Shown one piece after another: positions 44,906-53,858 of a stretch of 64,000 nucleotides of DNA (position 1 is its first letter; every line of letters starts with the position of its first letter). Position numbers and translations under genes: made by a program. Source of the DNA: Mycobacterium colombiense (GTDB taxonomy: Bacteria; Actinomycetota; Actinomycetes; Mycobacteriales; Mycobacteriaceae); assembly GCF_003284935.1 (NCBI RefSeq), contig NZ_QMEV01000005.1:62001-126000 (forward strand), read 5' to 3'. The notes under the pieces were generated by a model, which did no database searches, had not been told where the DNA came from, and worked only from the letters and a program-made list of their open reading frames with translations.

Positions 44906-46539
44906 GTGGACATCGGCGCCTTTGCTGTTGCGTGACGTTTCGCCCAACGGTAATCGGCCTTTCCGTTGCCCAAGCGCTGAACCCGTTCGACGACGAGGAA
45001 CTCCTTGGGCGTCTTGAACCGGGCCAGTCGCGACGTGCAGAGCGCGTGCAGCTCCTCGGCGGCCTTCTCCGTGGTGGCGGTGGCTCGGTCCCGCAGTTCG
45101 ACGAGCGCGACGACCTCTTCGCCCCAGCGGTCGCTGGGCCGGCCGACCACCAGCGCGTCGGCGACCGCCGGGTGGGCGCGCAGCACCTCTTCGACTTCCT
45201 CGACGAAGACCTTCTCGCCTCCGGTGTTGACCACCAGCGAGTCACGGCCGTACAACCGCAACGCGCCGTCGGCTTCCAGGGCGGCACGGTCACCCGATAT
45301 CACCACTCGTTTGCCGTCGATTACCGGAAAGGTCTTGCGGGTGGCCTCGGGATCGTTGAAGTATCCCAACGGAATTCGCCCTTCCCGGGCGACCCAGCCC
45401 ACCTCCGGCTCCCCGGGGGAAAGGAAGTGGCTGTAGTCCTCGGAAAGGACCAGACCGCCTTCACGCAGGGTGAAGGTGTCGGCCTGGGAGCCGCGCCGGC
45501 TGTGGCCGAAGCCCATGTTCCCGGTCTCTGAGGAGCCGTAGCCGTTGATGAGGGTGATGTGCGGTAGCAGCTCCAGCAGCGCCTGTTGGTACTTCGGATT
45601 CGTTGCGGCACCGCCGGTGCCGATGGCGTACAGCGAGGACAATTCGTAGGAGCCGCGCTGCAGCTCGGCCACCAGCGGTGCGGCGTAGGCGTCCCCGACC
45701 ATGGTCATCAGGCCGACCTTTTCGCGCTGCGCGGTCTGCCACACCGATCGCGGTTCGAGCTTTTTGCCGGTGTCATACATCACCACGGTGGTGCCCGCCA
45801 TGATCGCCGAGAAGGCCGTCCACATGCCGGCCGCGTGCATCAACGGCGAGACGGCGAACCAGGGCGCACCGGCGTTACCGCGCACCTTGTCGTGGATCTC
45901 TTCCGCGCAGGCATGGTCGGCCCCCACCATCGAGGACACATAGATGTCGGACTGTCGCCACAGCACACCCTTGGGCCTCCCGGTGGTGCCGCCAGTGCAG
46001 ATCATTAGCAGATCGTCCGGCGACGCCGTCACGCCGCGATCGGTATCCCCCTGCGCCAGTGCGTCATCCAACGTCACCGCGCTCGTCAGTTCGGGTGCTC
46101 CGCTTGCGTCGTCGACCGACACCAACAGCTCGGCGCCGGCATCTTTCAACACCTCGGCGAACTTTGCGCCCAGCCCGCGGTGGTAGATCACCGCTCGTGG
46201 TTTGACGTAGTCGAGCAGCTCGCCGACCTCGCGGGGCGTGTAGTAGTAGTTGATGTTCACCGGTACGGTGCGGGCCTTGAGGCAGCCGATGACCATGTCC
46301 GGGTACAGGTCGTTGTGCATAACCAGCGCCACCCGATCCTGGCCGCATTCCCAGTTCTGCAGGGATGCGCGGTCCCGGTGCGCCCCTAACCCGTTGCCCG
46401 CCAAGAAATTCGCCAGCCGGCGGGTGCGCTCGGCCGACTCGCGAAAGGTGCTGCGACGGCCACCGCACACGGTCATCGTCCGGTCGCCGATGACGTGGGC
46501 GATTTCGTCGAGAACCGCCCCTATGGTCCATTCGCTCAC
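44902..46539 (-). CDS. acyl-CoA synthetase (FadD19-like variant motif)
   Basis: Acyl-CoA synthetase of 545 residues from GTG 46539. The loop is TGGTTGRPKGVLWR near residue 185 and the lysine is in GNGKADYRWAK at the C terminus. Residues about 50-70 carry the insertion LGAHRDRASLQNWECGQD. Both variants are shared with the ligase at 36229-37881, marking them as paralogues. It is encoded 31 bases after an amidohydrolase and overlaps another. It should activate the acid substrate of the pathway served by the downstream ACAD pair. Confidence 0.91.
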   Translation of the reverse strand: MSEWTIGAVLDEIAHVIGDRTMTVCGGRRSTFRESAERTRRLANFLAGNGLGAHRDRASLQNWECGQDRVALVMHNDLYPDMVIGCLKARTVPVNINYYYTPREVGELLDYVKPRAVIYHRGLGAKFAEVLKDAGAELLVSVDDASGAPELTSAVTLDDALAQGDTDRGVTASPDDLLMICTGGTTGRPKGVLWRQSDIYVSSMVGADHACAEEIHDKVRGNAGAPWFAVSPLMHAAGMWTAFSAIMAGTTVVMYDTGKKLEPRSVWQTAQREKVGLMTMVGDAYAAPLVAELQRGSYELSSLYAIGTGGAATNPKYQQALLELLPHITLINGYGSSETGNMGFGHSRRGSQADTFTLREGGLVLSEDYSHFLSPGEPEVGWVAREGRIPLGYFNDPEATRKTFPVIDGKRVVISGDRAALEADGALRLYGRDSLVVNTGGEKVFVEEVEEVLRAHPAVADALVVGRPSDRWGEEVVALVELRDRATATTEKAAEELHALCTSRLARFKTPKEFLVVERVQRLGNGKADYRWAKRHATAKAPMST

Positions 46540-46570
46540 GGGCGTAGCCGGCCTTGAGTAATCACGCCGA

Positions 46571-47773
46571 TCAAGCGGCCGAGCCGACTTGGACGCCGAG
46601 CAGGTCTAGCGCATTGTCCCGCATGATCTTTCGAACATCGGATTCGCTGAATCCCTTCAGCTCCTCGGCGAACGATACCGGCGATTCGAGGCCTTCCCCG
46701 TGCGGCCAGTCGGAACCGAACAGGATCTTGTCGACGCCGATAGCGCCGACCAGCTCGGGCAGATCGTCCTCGTAGTAGGGCGCGATCCACACGTTGTTGC
46801 GCAACTGCTCCACCGGGTCCACGGGGAAATATTGGGGCTGGGTGTTCGCCGCCTTCTTCAATCGCTTGATCAGCCGGTGCACGAAGTACGAGCCGTTCTC
46901 GATGCTGACCGCCTTGAGTTTCGGGTGACGGGTGAAAACGCCGTGCACGATCATCGAGGCCATCGTGTCGTGAATGGCGCGGTCGTCGAGCAGCACCTGA
47001 TCCAGCGGATCCTTGGCGCCGAACCCCTCGAACGTCGCTTTGCCTCCCCACGCCGCCGCGATGTGCAGATATCCGCTGTCGGACAGGTGGAATCCCACCG
47101 GCACCCCGGCCTCGGCCAGCCGCGCCCATACCGGGTCGTGGCTGCGATCGCCCAGCGATCGGGGCTTGACCAAGCCGGGCACCGGCGCCGGACGCACCAG
47201 CACCAGCTTGGCGCCGCGCGCCAGCACGAACTCCACCTCTTCGACGGCCTTGACCGGGTCGGCCAGCGAGATGATCGGCGCGGCAATGATTCGGTGATCG
47301 GGCCGGTCGAAACCCCAGTCCTCATCGAGCCACAGATTGAACGCGTGCACCGACGCCATCGTCGCCTCGATGTCGTGCTTGAGCGCCTCCTCCACTCCGC
47401 ATCCGAACGTCGGCAGCATGAACACCGTCTCGATGTCCTGGGTGTCCATCACCGCGATGCGGGCATCGCGGTTCTGATACTCGGGGTGCTCCGCCAGCCG
47501 CTCGACCTTCATCAGCGAGGCCGGATCGACCCCTTCGGGGATCTCGCCGCGGAAGAGCAGGTCGAGGCAGCCCGGCACGATGATCGGGTCGAAGGTGGGG
47601 TTGGGGATGAAGTGGTTGATGCGGCCGCCGATCACGGCCCACGTCCGCTTGCCCTCGTTGACCATCTGCACGCCCCGCCCTTTGAACTTCTTGTCCAGGT
47701 GGCGGGTGAACGAGTCCAGCGGCTCGTAGTAGTGATTGTCGACGTCGATCGCCTGGTAACCCAACTCAGCCAT
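46571..47773 (-). CDS. amidohydrolase family metal-dependent hydrolase
   Basis: Amidohydro_2-type hydrolase of 400 residues. Asp10-x-Asp12-Asn13-His14 (DVDNHYYEP) gives metal ligands, VRPAPVPG lies near residue 195 and SDWPHGEG near residue 367. It is paralogous to the protein encoded at 9675-10880. ATG 47773 is preferred to ATG 47791 because AAAGGA is correctly spaced before it. It follows the hydratase gene by 30 bases in the same operon. Two such enzymes plus the shorter one at 44075 in one operon suggest sequential cleavage or decarboxylation steps. Confidence 0.88.
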   Translation of the reverse strand: MAELGYQAIDVDNHYYEPLDSFTRHLDKKFKGRGVQMVNEGKRTWAVIGGRINHFIPNPTFDPIIVPGCLDLLFRGEIPEGVDPASLMKVERLAEHPEYQNRDARIAVMDTQDIETVFMLPTFGCGVEEALKHDIEATMASVHAFNLWLDEDWGFDRPDHRIIAAPIISLADPVKAVEEVEFVLARGAKLVLVRPAPVPGLVKPRSLGDRSHDPVWARLAEAGVPVGFHLSDSGYLHIAAAWGGKATFEGFGAKDPLDQVLLDDRAIHDTMASMIVHGVFTRHPKLKAVSIENGSYFVHRLIKRLKKAANTQPQYFPVDPVEQLRNNVWIAPYYEDDLPELVGAIGVDKILFGSDWPHGEGLESPVSFAEELKGFSESDVRKIMRDNALDLLGVQVGSAA

Positions 47774-47803
47774 GATGATCCTTTCCGCCATTACCGGCGA
47801 ACA

Positions 47804-48649
47804 CTATGCGTCGGTCCAATCGAGCGACGGGAACTGCGGCGGCCGCTTCTCGAGAAAACTCGTGATGCCCTCGATGACGTCGGGGCGCGGCATGGCCTCG
47901 TGCAACAACACCTCGGCGAGCGAATTGGCCTGCTCGACGTCGCGGGTCGCGTCGCCGTATACCTGCCTCTTGATCACCGCCATCGACGCCGGCGAGCAAT
48001 TCGCGGCGATGTCCTCGGCGTAGTCCAGGGCACGCTTCATCAAATTGTCCGGCGGCACAACCTCTTTGACGAGACCGAGGTCGGCCGCCTCCTCGGCGAG
48101 GAACGTCCGTCCGCTCAGCAACAGATCGAGGGCGACGCCCCAGCTGGTCAACCGCGGCAGTATCCAGGAGATGCCGAACTCCGCGATCAGGCCGCGGCGC
48201 GCGAACACCGCGCCGAACTTCGCGCCGGCGGCAGCGAACCGGACATCGCACATCAGCGCCTGGGTCAACCCGATGCCGACACAGGCGCCGTTGATGGCCG
48301 CGATCACGGGCTTGCGCAGCGTCGTCACAAAGTGTGGCGGACGCTCCCCAACCAGGTCGGCCAGATTCGTCTGGCCGGCCTTCTCCATCGTCTCGCCGTA
48401 GCCGGGTGCCGAACTCGGCGCGCCCAGATAGGCGCCGGCGCAGAACCCCCGTCCCCGGCCGGTCACCACGATGGCCCGGACGGCCGGGTCCTGTTCGGCA
48501 CGATCGATCGCGGCGTAGAACCCGGCGGCGATGTCGGGGCCCCAGGCGTTGAGCCGATCGGGGCGATTGAACGTCAGAATCGCAACACCGGTTTCAGTGG
48601 TCTCATACAACACCGCCTCATCGGTGACCACACGGTCGGCGGCGCTCAT
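47804..48649 (-). CDS. enoyl-CoA hydratase/isomerase family (crotonase) with non-canonical active site
   Basis: Crotonase-fold protein of 281 residues. FNRPDRLNAW near residue 28 and GRGRGFCAGAYL near residue 66 are the CoA-binding blocks. The first hydratase glutamate (GGCELA context) is absent, the segment reading VGIGLTQALMCD. Instead a Glu is found in RGLIAEFGISWILPR, as in isomerase- and hydrolase-like members. Simple double-bond hydration is therefore doubtful; isomerisation or thioester chemistry is possible. It is the first gene of the minus-strand operon to 41832, with a TACTGTA motif upstream. Confidence 0.87.
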   Translation of the reverse strand: MSAADRVVTDEAVLYETTETGVAILTFNRPDRLNAWGPDIAAGFYAAIDRAEQDPAVRAIVVTGRGRGFCAGAYLGAPSSAPGYGETMEKAGQTNLADLVGERPPHFVTTLRKPVIAAINGACVGIGLTQALMCDVRFAAAGAKFGAVFARRGLIAEFGISWILPRLTSWGVALDLLLSGRTFLAEEAADLGLVKEVVPPDNLMKRALDYAEDIAANCSPASMAVIKRQVYGDATRDVEQANSLAEVLLHEAMPRPDVIEGITSFLEKRPPQFPSLDWTDA

Positions 48650-48998
48650 CAGACCGTCCCCTCATACTGATCGACTGGCGAGTTTGTACCCATACTGTAT
48701 ACCTATCGGTACCGCATTCCACAACCGCCGCGACCTGGCCCCGAAACCCCGACTAAACTGCGGTTTCGCGCACCGTAGCGCCGCCCAGTGCGGGCCGCGG
48801 ATCGGGGCAGGCAGGCAGAGATTTTGACGCTGGCGCAACCGCGGAAGCCGTCGCGGCGAACTGATTTTTTCCCGGCCAAAAGGTCGGCGACGTGGCAAGA
48901 CTTCGATCTTGTGGTGTGGGACACGTTGATGTCACGTTTGCACGGGCCGCGCGACCGGGAAACCCAGAACAAGCCAGCCGACAAGGGAGGTAGAGGTA
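48650..48998. other. divergent intergenic region, 349 bases, no gene seen
   Basis: This gap separates the hydratase operon (minus) from the CsbD gene (plus). Short frames occur but none has both a ribosome binding site and plausible composition. It contains the TACTGTA site at 48691-48713 and an A+T-rich run GATTTTTTCCC near 48863-48873. AGAGGT just before 48999 is the CsbD ribosome binding site. Confidence 0.45.
48691..48713. promoter_or_regulatory. TACTGTA motif upstream of the hydratase operon (site F)
   Basis: CATACTGTATACC followed by TATCGGTACC lies 42 bases before the hydratase start. It shares TACTGTA with the palindrome at 38076, and the downstream TACCTATCG is shared with the minus-strand reading of the site at 51217. 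Symmetry here is poor, so it could be a diverged operator or simply a -10 region. Confidence 0.36.
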
Positions 48999-49238
48999 AT
49001 GGTTGACGTCAAGAGTGGCCCGATCGAACTCGTTCGTGGCATCGTCGAGGATGCCCTCGGTAAGACCAAGCAGGTCATCGGGATCATCATCGGCAACGAC
49101 AGCCTGGCCGAAGAGGGCAAGGCTCAGCAGGACAAGGCGGAGGCACAGCGCAACGCCGGCAAGAAGGAAGCCGCCGCTGAGAAAGCCCGCGGCAAGGCCA
49201 AGGCCTACGAGGAGCGCGAGCGGGCCGAGCAGAAGTAA
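48999..49238 (+). CDS. CsbD-family stress protein
   Basis: Small, highly charged protein of 79 residues, with GPIELVRGIVEDALGKTKQVIG at the N terminus matching CsbD-like proteins and a C-terminal Lys/Ala/Glu-rich helix (KEAAAEKARGKAKAYEERE). CsbD-like proteins are general-stress proteins in Bacillus and are abundant in mycobacteria, where relatives are known as microaggregate-binding proteins. The ribosome binding site AGAGGT is close to ATG 48999. It is a single gene followed by a strong hairpin, so it is probably regulated independently of the catabolic operons. Confidence 0.88.
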   Translation: MVDVKSGPIELVRGIVEDALGKTKQVIGIIIGNDSLAEEGKAQQDKAEAQRNAGKKEAAAEKARGKAKAYEERERAEQK

Positions 49239-49252
49239 CGCTCAGCTAGTCG

Positions 49253-49281
49253 AGCGGGCCCGGTCACTGACCGGGCCCGCT
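49253..49281. terminator. bidirectional hairpin terminator
   Basis: AGCGGGCCCGGTCA (49253-49266) and TGACCGGGCCCGCT (49268-49281) are exact inverted repeats around one C, giving a very stable stem. It sits 14 bases after the CsbD stop and 18 bases before the 3' end of the convergent DapA-like gene, so it can terminate both. Confidence 0.78.
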
Positions 49282-49298
49282 TCGCTGCGTAAACCCTT

Positions 49299-50315
49299 CT
49301 ACTGCAATACCGTTTCCAGCAACCCCAACCGCCGGTAGGCGTCGTCGATCTGGGCCTTCGCCTCGGCGGGCAGCTCGGCTTGCGGAGGGCGGGAATGCGG
49401 ATACGCCCCGATGGGCAGGCCCAGCAGCGACGCGGCGTACTTGAATGCACCGCCCCAGTGGGTGAAGTAGTCCGCGCGCCCCGGGTAGCACGTCCACCAG
49501 GACCCGATGTCGAGGTCGAACTGGTCCAGACCCGACTCGCGGCCATAATCCATGGCCTCGACGAGTTTGTCGCTCTGGATCAAATCCCAGTATTCGGAGA
49601 ACAGTCGCCGGGTGGGCGTCTCGAAAAGGTATCCGGCAGTGCCCAATTGCGCCGGACACACGATCCCATCCCGCAGCCAGCCCGCCCGGTAGACGGTCTT
49701 GTCGCATTCCCACACCGCGAGGCCGGGTGCCAGCTCATGCAGCATCCGGCTGCTCGCCGGGCGGAAGGCTCCCTCCTTCGTGGCGCACACCGCGGGAACC
49801 TCATCGTAGATCCGGGCACTCTCGGCGGGCGTCAAGACATAGCCCGAGGACGGCGAGTTGAACATGCCCAGGGCGATATCCGTCCGCGCCGCCACGTATT
49901 TGAAGAAGCGCAGCACGCCGTCACCGCCGTGCGCCTCCATCATCGGCGTCTGGATGTAGGCGATGTCGGCCCCCGCCTCCTGCGCGTGCAGCGTCAGGTC
50001 CAGGCAGTCCTTCGCCGACATGGCCGCGGTGCAGGCCTGCACCACCACGTCGCGATTGATGCCGCGGGCTTCCTCGATGGCCACCTCTAACAGGCGCTTG
50101 CGTTCATCGAGGGTCAGCGACCAGAACTCCGCGATTCCGCTGGTGCACCACAACATCGGGTGCCCGAGATCACCGACGCAATAGCGCACCAGCGTTCGAT
50201 AGGCGTCCCAGTCGATGTCATCGCCGTCGTCGCCGCAGAACGGGGTGTAGAGGGAGTCGCCGATCCCCCGCAATGCGCCGGGCGCCCACGCGCGTGCCTC
50301 CGCTGCCGTAGCCAC
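49299..50315 (-). CDS. dihydrodipicolinate synthase (DapA) family aldolase
   Basis: TIM-barrel Schiff-base aldolase of 338 residues. Lys180 in CATKEGAF is the expected Schiff-base lysine. Sequence blocks GIAEFWSLTLDERKRLLE near residue 60 and IQTPMMEAHGG near residue 120 fit the family. The frame extends to 50831, but GTG 50315 is fixed by AAAGGAG seven bases upstream. Lysine biosynthesis is unlikely from the context; relatives act on keto-acids and hydratase-aldolase substrates in aromatic and sugar catabolism. It is 44 bases downstream of an SDR gene on the same strand. Confidence 0.86.
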   Translation of the reverse strand: MATAAEARAWAPGALRGIGDSLYTPFCGDDGDDIDWDAYRTLVRYCVGDLGHPMLWCTSGIAEFWSLTLDERKRLLEVAIEEARGINRDVVVQACTAAMSAKDCLDLTLHAQEAGADIAYIQTPMMEAHGGDGVLRFFKYVAARTDIALGMFNSPSSGYVLTPAESARIYDEVPAVCATKEGAFRPASSRMLHELAPGLAVWECDKTVYRAGWLRDGIVCPAQLGTAGYLFETPTRRLFSEYWDLIQSDKLVEAMDYGRESGLDQFDLDIGSWWTCYPGRADYFTHWGGAFKYAASLLGLPIGAYPHSRPPQAELPAEAKAQIDDAYRRLGLLETVLQ

Positions 50316-50359
50316 AATCGACTCCTTTTGTCTGCCAATCGATTTCTTTTCAACCGCCG

Positions 50360-51157
50360 TCAGGTGAAGTCCGAACCGCCGTCGACGTTGATGTTGGCGC
50401 CGGTCATGTAGGAGTTGCGCCTCGAGGCGAGGAACGCGGCGACCGGGCCGATTTCGTCCGGCAAGCCCGCGCGCGGCATGTGCGCGGGATGACCGAAATG
50501 CTTGCCGATGGCCTCCATCAGGGCGTACGGGTCGTTGCCGTCGACCCCCACCGAATTCGCCCAGCCGATCAGCGATTCCGAGGCGATACTGCCCGGTGAC
50601 ACCACGTTGACCAGGATCTCGTCCTTGGCCAGCAGCAGGGACAGGTTCTTCGAAACGCTGGTCAGCATCGACTTCGCCGCGGTGTATGCAGGGAGCATGA
50701 CGCTTTGCCGCTGCGTCGAGTGTGCGGAGAAGTTCACGATCCGAGCCCACGGCGCCTTGCGCAACAGCGGAAGCGCCGCACGGACGCAGCGCACCATTCC
50801 CAGCACGCCGTCTTCGACGGCTTGGCGCCACTGGTCGTCACTCAGCTGCTCGAACGTGCCGGCGGCGCCCGGGCCCACCGTGACCACCAACGCGTTGAGT
50901 TCGCCGCCCCATCGCTGGGCGAGCTCGCCGAACACCCTGCCCACCGCACCGTCGTCCCCGATGTCGGCGGTCAATCCGACCGCGTCCGGGCTACCGCGTT
51001 GCGTGAGATCGCTCAGCGCGGCGTCCAGGGCGTCGCGGCTGCGGCCGACCACCGCGACGCGGGCTCCCTCGTCGGCGAAGCAGCGTGCGGTCGCCAATCC
51101 CATGCCGCGACTACCACCGACTATCACCGCCGTGGCGTTCTCCAGCCCTAGATCCAT
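50360..51157 (-). CDS. short-chain dehydrogenase/reductase
   Basis: SDR of 265 residues with GGSRGMGLA at residues 14-22 for NAD(P) binding, the catalytic Ser in NFSAHSTQRQ near residue 143 and YTAAK near residue 157. It ends in ITG-like GANINVDGGSDFT, typical of FabG-type SDRs. It is the first gene of a two-gene operon with the DapA-like aldolase and diverges from a TetR gene, which suggests local regulation by that protein. The substrate is unknown. Confidence 0.91.
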   Translation of the reverse strand: MDLGLENATAVIVGGSRGMGLATARCFADEGARVAVVGRSRDALDAALSDLTQRGSPDAVGLTADIGDDGAVGRVFGELAQRWGGELNALVVTVGPGAAGTFEQLSDDQWRQAVEDGVLGMVRCVRAALPLLRKAPWARIVNFSAHSTQRQSVMLPAYTAAKSMLTSVSKNLSLLLAKDEILVNVVSPGSIASESLIGWANSVGVDGNDPYALMEAIGKHFGHPAHMPRAGLPDEIGPVAAFLASRRNSYMTGANINVDGGSDFT

Positions 51158-51216
51158 CGCCTAATCCGTAGCCCCAGTCCGGTCATTTTCGCCTGTCCAG
51201 CCGGTTTACCAAAAAG

Positions 51217-51239
51217 CCTACGATAGGTATTACAGTAGC
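51217..51239. promoter_or_regulatory. TACTGTA-type operator between SDR and TetR genes (site D)
   Basis: The site begins CCTACGATAGG and ends ATTACAGTAGC. It keeps the same 23-base register as the perfect palindrome at 38076 and matches it at 17 of 23 positions, including ten consecutive bases ATTACAGTAG at 51229-51238. It lies in the divergent region between the SDR/DapA operon and the TetR gene at 51365. This makes the adjacent TetR the best candidate for the protein that recognises the motif family. The rest of the gap 51158-51364 holds no gene. Confidence 0.58.
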
Positions 51240-51364
51240 AGAGGGATAATGCGACACGAAGGCGTATACGCAGGTCAAAAGAGAAGTGCCGGTAAATTAA
51301 ATCGTACCGGCAGCACGGCTGGCAGACCGCATGCACGGAACGGATTTTGATGGAGGTGCCCGTA

Positions 51365-52162
51365 GTGGCAAAACAGGCAACCGCCGATAAGCGTCAACGA
51401 CGCGAACGCGGGTCCATCAATCCCGATGACATCATCAGCGGCGCATTCGAACTCGCGGAGCAGGTGTCGATAGACAACCTGAGCATGCCGCTGCTCGGCA
51501 AACATCTGGGCGTCGGTGTGACGAGCATCTACTGGTACTTCCGCAAGAAGGACGACCTGCTCAACGCGATGACCGACCGCGCGCTGAGCAAGTACGTATT
51601 CGCCACGCCCTATGTGGAAGCCAGCGACTGGCGCGAGACACTGGCCAACCACGCACGGCTGATGCGGAAGACGTTCATGGGCAACCCAATTCTGTGCGAC
51701 CTGATTCTGATTCGCGCCGCGCTTTCTCCGAAGGCGGCGCGGATGGGAGCTCAGGAGATGGAAAAGGCGGTCGCCAATCTGGTGCAGGCCGGGCTGTCAC
51801 CGGAGGATGCGTTCGACACCTATTCGGCGATCTCGGTACACGTGCGCGGTTCGGTCGTATTGCAACGCCTCTACGAAAAGAACCAATCGTCGGACGTCGG
51901 ACCGCGAGCCATCGAAGATGCCGTTTCCATCGACCCGGAAAAGACCCCGCTGCTCGCGCAGGTAACCCGGATCGGCCACCGCATCGGCGCGCCCGACGAA
52001 ACAAATTTCGAGTACGGGCTCACGTGCATCCTCGATCACGCCAGCCGGTTGATCGACGAGAGCAACGAATCCAAGGGCAGCAAAGCGGCGCCGGCGCGCC
52101 CGCGCAAGCCGGCCAAATCGACGACCCCTCGGGGCCGCACCAAGGCGGCGGCGGCCCGCTAG
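51365..52162 (+). CDS. TetR-family transcriptional regulator with basic C-terminal tail
   Basis: TetR regulator of 265 residues. The DNA-binding domain spans about residues 16-65 (NPDDIISGAFELAEQV, then LGKHLGVGVTSIYWYFRKKDDLL). The helical ligand domain follows, and the last 30 residues form a Lys/Arg/Ala/Pro-rich tail (SKAAPARPRKPAKS...) likely to be disordered and to contact DNA. GTG 51365 is chosen because GGAGGT lies seven bases before it; ATG 51350 and TTG 51347 are in frame upstream. A half-conserved TACTGTA palindrome lies in its promoter, and related sites precede several catabolic operons. Confidence 0.9.
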   Translation: MAKQATADKRQRRERGSINPDDIISGAFELAEQVSIDNLSMPLLGKHLGVGVTSIYWYFRKKDDLLNAMTDRALSKYVFATPYVEASDWRETLANHARLMRKTFMGNPILCDLILIRAALSPKAARMGAQEMEKAVANLVQAGLSPEDAFDTYSAISVHVRGSVVLQRLYEKNQSSDVGPRAIEDAVSIDPEKTPLLAQVTRIGHRIGAPDETNFEYGLTCILDHASRLIDESNESKGSKAAPARPRKPAKSTTPRGRTKAAAAR

Positions 52163-52181
52163 CTGCGCCCGAAACGGATTG

Positions 52182-53090
52182 TCACCCCTCGGGTTCCGGT
52201 ACGTGGAAGTGCTCGTCACGTAACCGAAACGCTTCCCTGGCGCCGTGCTGCGCGCGGGTCTTGACGAAGTTGAATTCGCCCGGCCCGAACTGCAGGTTGG
52301 TGCCGAACGCGTGGAACAGATAGCTGGCGACCTCTTCGCCCTGGTAGGCCTGGCTCTGCTCGACAAGCCGGAACGCCTCCTTGGCGATGACGACCCCGTC
52401 GGCGGGCATCTTGGCCGCCTTCTCGGCCCAGTAGCGCGCCCTGGCCGTCACCGCGCCGGGTGCGCAGGTGTCGGTGAAGATTCCCAGGTGCTCGACCTCG
52501 CCCGCCTCGATGATGTCGCCGGTCAACAGCAGGCGCCGGGCCAGCACCGGCCCGAGCCGGTGAAAGAACATGTGCAAGCTGCCAAGCGCTGGGCCCAGGA
52601 ATCGGGTCGCCGGCATGCCGATCTTGGTGTCACGCGCGATGACCGAGATGTCGGTCATCAACGCCATCTCGAAACCGCCGCCGAGCGCGTAACCGGCGAT
52701 CTCCCCCACCGTCACCTTCGGGAAACCCATGAAATTGTGGTAGAAGCCAAACGACTTGCGGTCCACCGTAAGTCGCCGCCGCTGACTGGGTCGACGGTTG
52801 GCGGCGCGGCCGTCTTCGGCCGCCTGGCCCGGTGCCGTGGACGAGCCGTACCACCCGTAGGCGTTGTTCATGTCGGCCCCGGTGGAAAACACACCCTCGG
52901 CACCGCGCAGCAGCACCACCGTCAGGTCGTCGTCCTCGGCCACCCGATCCAGGCATCGGGCGACGGCCTCACGCATGGCCGCGTCGTAGGAGTTGCGCTG
53001 CTTGGGATTGTTCAGCGTGATGGTCGCGATGCGCCGATCGGGATCGACGTCGAAGAGCACGCGATCGTCAGAGCTGCTCGTGGCGGTCAT
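52182..53090 (-). CDS. enoyl-CoA hydratase/isomerase family (crotonase)
   Basis: Crotonase-fold protein of 302 residues. LNNPKQRNSYD near residue 27 and EGVFSTGADMNN near residue 66 are the CoA-binding blocks. An insertion of about 35 residues rich in Arg and Gln (GRAANRRPSQRRR) follows. ALGGGFEMALMTD near residue 139 keeps the first hydratase Glu, while the second position reads MPATRF without Glu. ATG 53090 overlaps the thioesterase stop as ATGA. It is the second gene of a two-gene operon ending 19 bases from the convergent TetR gene. Confidence 0.88.
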   Translation of the reverse strand: MTATSSSDDRVLFDVDPDRRIATITLNNPKQRNSYDAAMREAVARCLDRVAEDDDLTVVLLRGAEGVFSTGADMNNAYGWYGSSTAPGQAAEDGRAANRRPSQRRRLTVDRKSFGFYHNFMGFPKVTVGEIAGYALGGGFEMALMTDISVIARDTKIGMPATRFLGPALGSLHMFFHRLGPVLARRLLLTGDIIEAGEVEHLGIFTDTCAPGAVTARARYWAEKAAKMPADGVVIAKEAFRLVEQSQAYQGEEVASYLFHAFGTNLQFGPGEFNFVKTRAQHGAREAFRLRDEHFHVPEPEG

Positions 53091-53782
53091 GTGTCGGACT
53101 CCTTTCGGCGCTTGCCGAATCGCGATCCGGCAAGCTTCTCCGGCCGTGACGCCAACGTGTCGACCTCGCCGGTACATAGGACTTCGTCGTCGAGCGACAG
53201 CCGCCCGGTCGACGTGATGCCGCGTTCGCCCTCGGTGCGGGCAATGTCGAAGCGCAGCTCGGTCAACACCGGGGTCGGCCGTCGGAAGGTCACGACCAAG
53301 GATCGTGTCTTGCCGGACAGGCCGGTGACGCAATTGTGGTGCTGGATGACGCAGTCGAAGAAGACGCCCAGGAAGCCGCCGTGCACCAGTCCCGGCGGCC
53401 CTTCGTACACCAGCGGGAATTCGACACTGCCCGTGGCGGTTTCGGCGTCGAGTCGGTCGAACCGGTACTCGGGAAAGCACGGGTTGTACGCCCCGATGTC
53501 CGTCGCGTGGTTGAGATAGACACGGCGGGGATCGTCGGGCAGCTCGCCGATGCGCGGCGCGTTGTCCGTCGGCGCCGCGGCCGCCAGCTCGACTTCCCAT
53601 TCGGCGAACATCTCCAGCATGGCGTCCACCGCGCGGTGTGGGTGCTCGAGGGATACCAGCAGCGAACTCAGGCGCCGCATGGCGGCGGCCGCCGCCACGG
53701 TCTGGGCAAGCGGCGCCTCGCCGAACCTCGTGTGGCCGCCGCCCGCCGACGCGGGCGTGGCATGCCCCTCCGACAAGGTCAT
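53087..53782 (-). CDS. PaaI-type hotdog thioesterase
   Basis: Hotdog-fold protein of 231 residues. The N-terminal half is helical (AAAAAMRRLSSLLVSLEHP), and GPPGLVHGGFLGVFFDC near residue 128 is the catalytic HGG segment. It resembles the protein encoded at 35600-36220 in length and motif. AAAGAGG lies seven bases before ATG 53782. It is followed by an overlapping crotonase gene. The divergent gap to 53905 carries a TACTGTA motif that could control both sides. Confidence 0.87.
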   Translation of the reverse strand: MTLSEGHATPASAGGGHTRFGEAPLAQTVAAAAAMRRLSSLLVSLEHPHRAVDAMLEMFAEWEVELAAAAPTDNAPRIGELPDDPRRVYLNHATDIGAYNPCFPEYRFDRLDAETATGSVEFPLVYEGPPGLVHGGFLGVFFDCVIQHHNCVTGLSGKTRSLVVTFRRPTPVLTELRFDIARTEGERGITSTGRLSLDDEVLCTGEVDTLASRPEKLAGSRFGKRRKESDT

Positions 53783-53858
53783 ATGTTGCCTCTTTCACCC
53801 CGGATTGTTTCGCAGGCAGCGTATCCTTGCTAACTTATACAGCGTATCAATCGTATTG

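Noticed and set aside
46700..48670. 656-codon open frame on the plus strand, antisense to the amidohydrolase and hydratase genes
   Set aside because: It mirrors codon-position G+C bias of two well-supported minus-strand genes, has low-complexity composition with no recognisable domain, and lacks a suitable ribosome binding site.
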